Below are positions 62,215 through 64,000 of a DNA stretch of 64,000 bases, piece after piece. The DNA is taken from the NCBI GenBank assembly GCA_963575745.1, contig CAUYUJ010009791.1, positions 413,888-477,887 on the forward strand, given 5' to 3'. Position 1 is the stretch's first letter; each line of letters begins with the position of its first letter. The DNA is from Prorocentrum cordatum. Taxonomy: Eukaryota > Sar > Dinophyceae > Prorocentrales > Prorocentraceae. The notes under the pieces are model-generated. The model saw nothing but the letters and a program-made list of their open reading frames with translations. It did not search any database and was not told where the DNA came from. A program made the position numbers and the translations under genes.

Positions 62215-62375
62215 CCAGGAGGGAAAAGACACACAGACACAATTAATCGTCGATTCCCTAGAAAGTATGGGAAAACATGGGAAGTGGGGGGAAAACAGAA
62301 ACCCAGACAATATGGAACACATGGGAAATCATGCTATTTATGTCTATTTGTTTCTGTGTGTCCCAGGGCCCCTTT
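62215..62375 (+). repeat. Family K repeat, copy 2
   Basis: Close match to 44934-45094, including 'aattaatcgtcgattcccta' and 'ttctgtgtgtcccagggccc'. Confidence 0.8.
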
Positions 62376-62919
62376 CATAGAAGTTGGAACCATCTTGGGC
62401 TCAGGAGGGACTCTGGTTTGCCGTCCGCTCCTCAGATCCAGGTCAGGGAATCCCTTCGTGGCCAAGGTCCAGAACACGAACATCGGTTCCTTATGCAGCT
62501 AACCTGGTTTTAGGACGATGATGGTACGGAGGAAGAGGGTCAGGCAAGCGAGGAGGGGCGCTAGACAGGGAGATTCTAATGGGGCGGAGCTAATATGACG
62601 TGTTGCGGCAGTGGACTGTGTTCGCGATGGCGAGAATCGTGGTGTGTGAGATGTCCTATCATATTGTTGTGTTTCTCCTTCTCCCCTCTCTCTCTCTGTC
62701 CCTCTCTCTCTCTCTCCCCCTCCCTCTCCTCCTTCGTAGCCGAGCTCGGGAAAGAAGCCCTGGGGGAGATGCCCAGCTCGCGGTGGAGGGCAGGGGGAGG
62801 AGATATGCCGCAAGCGACGATATGTTCGCCGGCCCACCCGTGTTCGAGTTTATGGACGAGGAGCAGTTCTTCACCCCGGCCGGAGGGGCAGAGAGCCTGC
62901 GCCCGTGGATCTGTGTTTC

Positions 62920-63075
62920 CTGGATGGGGTCCGAGCAGACGGGGTCGGAGCATCGCGCCGCATCGCCGATGCACCGGCGATGCGGCTCGATGCGGAGCCC
63001 GATGGTCGCCATGCCGGCGGCGCCGATGCATCGCCGACGTCGCGGTGCATCGCCGATGCATCGGCATTGGAGCGG
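62920..63075. mobile_element. Family G element, copy 3
   Basis: 'gatggggtccgagcagacgg', 'atgcggctcgatgcggagcc' and GATGCATCGGC steps; right arm missing. Confidence 0.7.
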
Positions 63076-64000
63076 TGCTCACGTGACGGGCTTTTGCAAG
63101 ATCATGCCGGCAATTGCCTTCGCGGTGCATCCTGAGACGTTCCACGGCCGTCGAATTCACCTTGCGCGCGCACAAGCATAGGGAATTCATGAGACATGAG
63201 GACGCTGAACGCCCATGCTTCTTTGAGCTCCCAGGCCGTGGCTCTCTTCTGCTCGGTCGTATGTGTATCATCGCTTGAGTGCTACATGCCATTCCTTGTC
63301 TTTTCTGTCACCTGAACTCTTCCTCCTGATGCTACGCGGCCCATGCCGTGCGGCGTTCGTACGTGCAGGCTCGGCGTCGCGCTCTTGACGCGTTCTGGTG
63401 CCATTCGTCAGCTCATTCATTGCAGGCATCGGTCATATCATGATGCGTGGCTCGGCTTGTGACAACCGCCATGGGGAAGTCGAACTGTTGCGCGCCACTG
63501 CTGGTTGTCCTTACACATTCGATGACCTCGTGGATGGGCTGATGTTTTTTTGCGTATCCCTGAATGCTCTTGGAGGGGGTGCCTGATCCGCTCGCGGTCA
63601 CGCACAGATTGCGGGGAGATTTGGCGGGTGACAGTCTGACGGTCCTTGGGGTCTTGGTGGCCCGGAGGGTTTCGAGAGTTACAAAGAGGACCCCAGGATG
63701 CTTCGAGAAGCTCACACCAGAGGCTGCAAGACCCGATGGCGTTTCCATGGTGGCTCCATGTGGCCCATGATGGCTCAGGACGATGGGAGGGTCGCAAGCG
63801 GCCTCCGGGGCGCAGAACGCAGAGCATAAGTTGACGTGGTGGTTCTCTCCGTCCTGAGGCACTGGGGAGGTCCCTGGAGAATACGGAGAGGCCACCAGAA
63901 AGCCCCACTGAGGCCCCACTGAGCACCCCAGGATGGCACGCCAGCCTCCCCGCTCGGCCCCGGGATCGCCTCGAGAGGCCCTCGGGAGCGCCCCGCCCGT
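63076..64000. other. No gene recognised at the right edge
   Basis: A 168-codon frame on the - strand (63413-63919) is not low-complexity but has no domain or signal that I can support. Confidence 0.35.

Overview
The window looks like nuclear DNA of a large-genome dinoflagellate; the species cannot be fixed from sequence alone. The strongest evidence is two copies of the dinoflagellate spliced leader (DinoSL) embedded in genomic DNA: 46245-46294 on the + strand and 41149-41165 on the - strand. High GC, sparse coding, very abundant trinucleotide arrays and an apurinic-endonuclease/reverse-transcriptase LINE all fit. Bacterial features (operons, ribosome binding sites, terminators, CRISPR) are absent. 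No rRNA gene and no convincing tRNA gene was seen.

Layout. 1-13 kb is repeat sea: a G-run array (1.8-2.6 kb), a hexanucleotide block (2.9-4.4 kb), an array of GC palindromes (5.1-6.0 kb) and scattered small inverted-repeat elements. 13.2-15.1 kb holds coding-like sequence on both strands, split by two 8-bp-TSD elements. 16.15-17.65 kb is a ~100-bp satellite of about 15 copies. 18-30 kb is nested small elements and GGA arrays. 30.5-36.1 kb is a LINE: 60-bp monomers, endonuclease, reverse transcriptase, zinc-finger tail and an overlapping extra ORF. 38.6-41.17 kb (- strand) is a retroposed gene for an acidic, Gly-Tyr-Asp-rich protein with a relic leader. 46.2-49.8 kb is the best-defined locus: a processed mRNA for a two-pore-domain potassium channel with its leader, flanked by a perfect 16-bp duplication and lodged inside an older repeat. 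50-58 kb is again dense in small elements, including a Tc1/mariner-like pair for which the window supplies an empty site. 59.3-60.8 kb is a very degenerate ~20-bp repeat.

How it fits together. The LINE encodes the kind of enzymes that could retropose spliced-leader mRNAs, and two such products lie within 20 kb of it, but a direct link is inference. Both retrogenes and the LINE carry breaks (frame changes, two in-frame TAG codons), so they may be decaying, or some breaks may be assembly errors. At least a dozen repeat families recur here; those I could delimit are lettered A-S and several show duplicated target sites. Most long open frames in the window are translations of GGA, CAT or G-run arrays and are not listed as genes.
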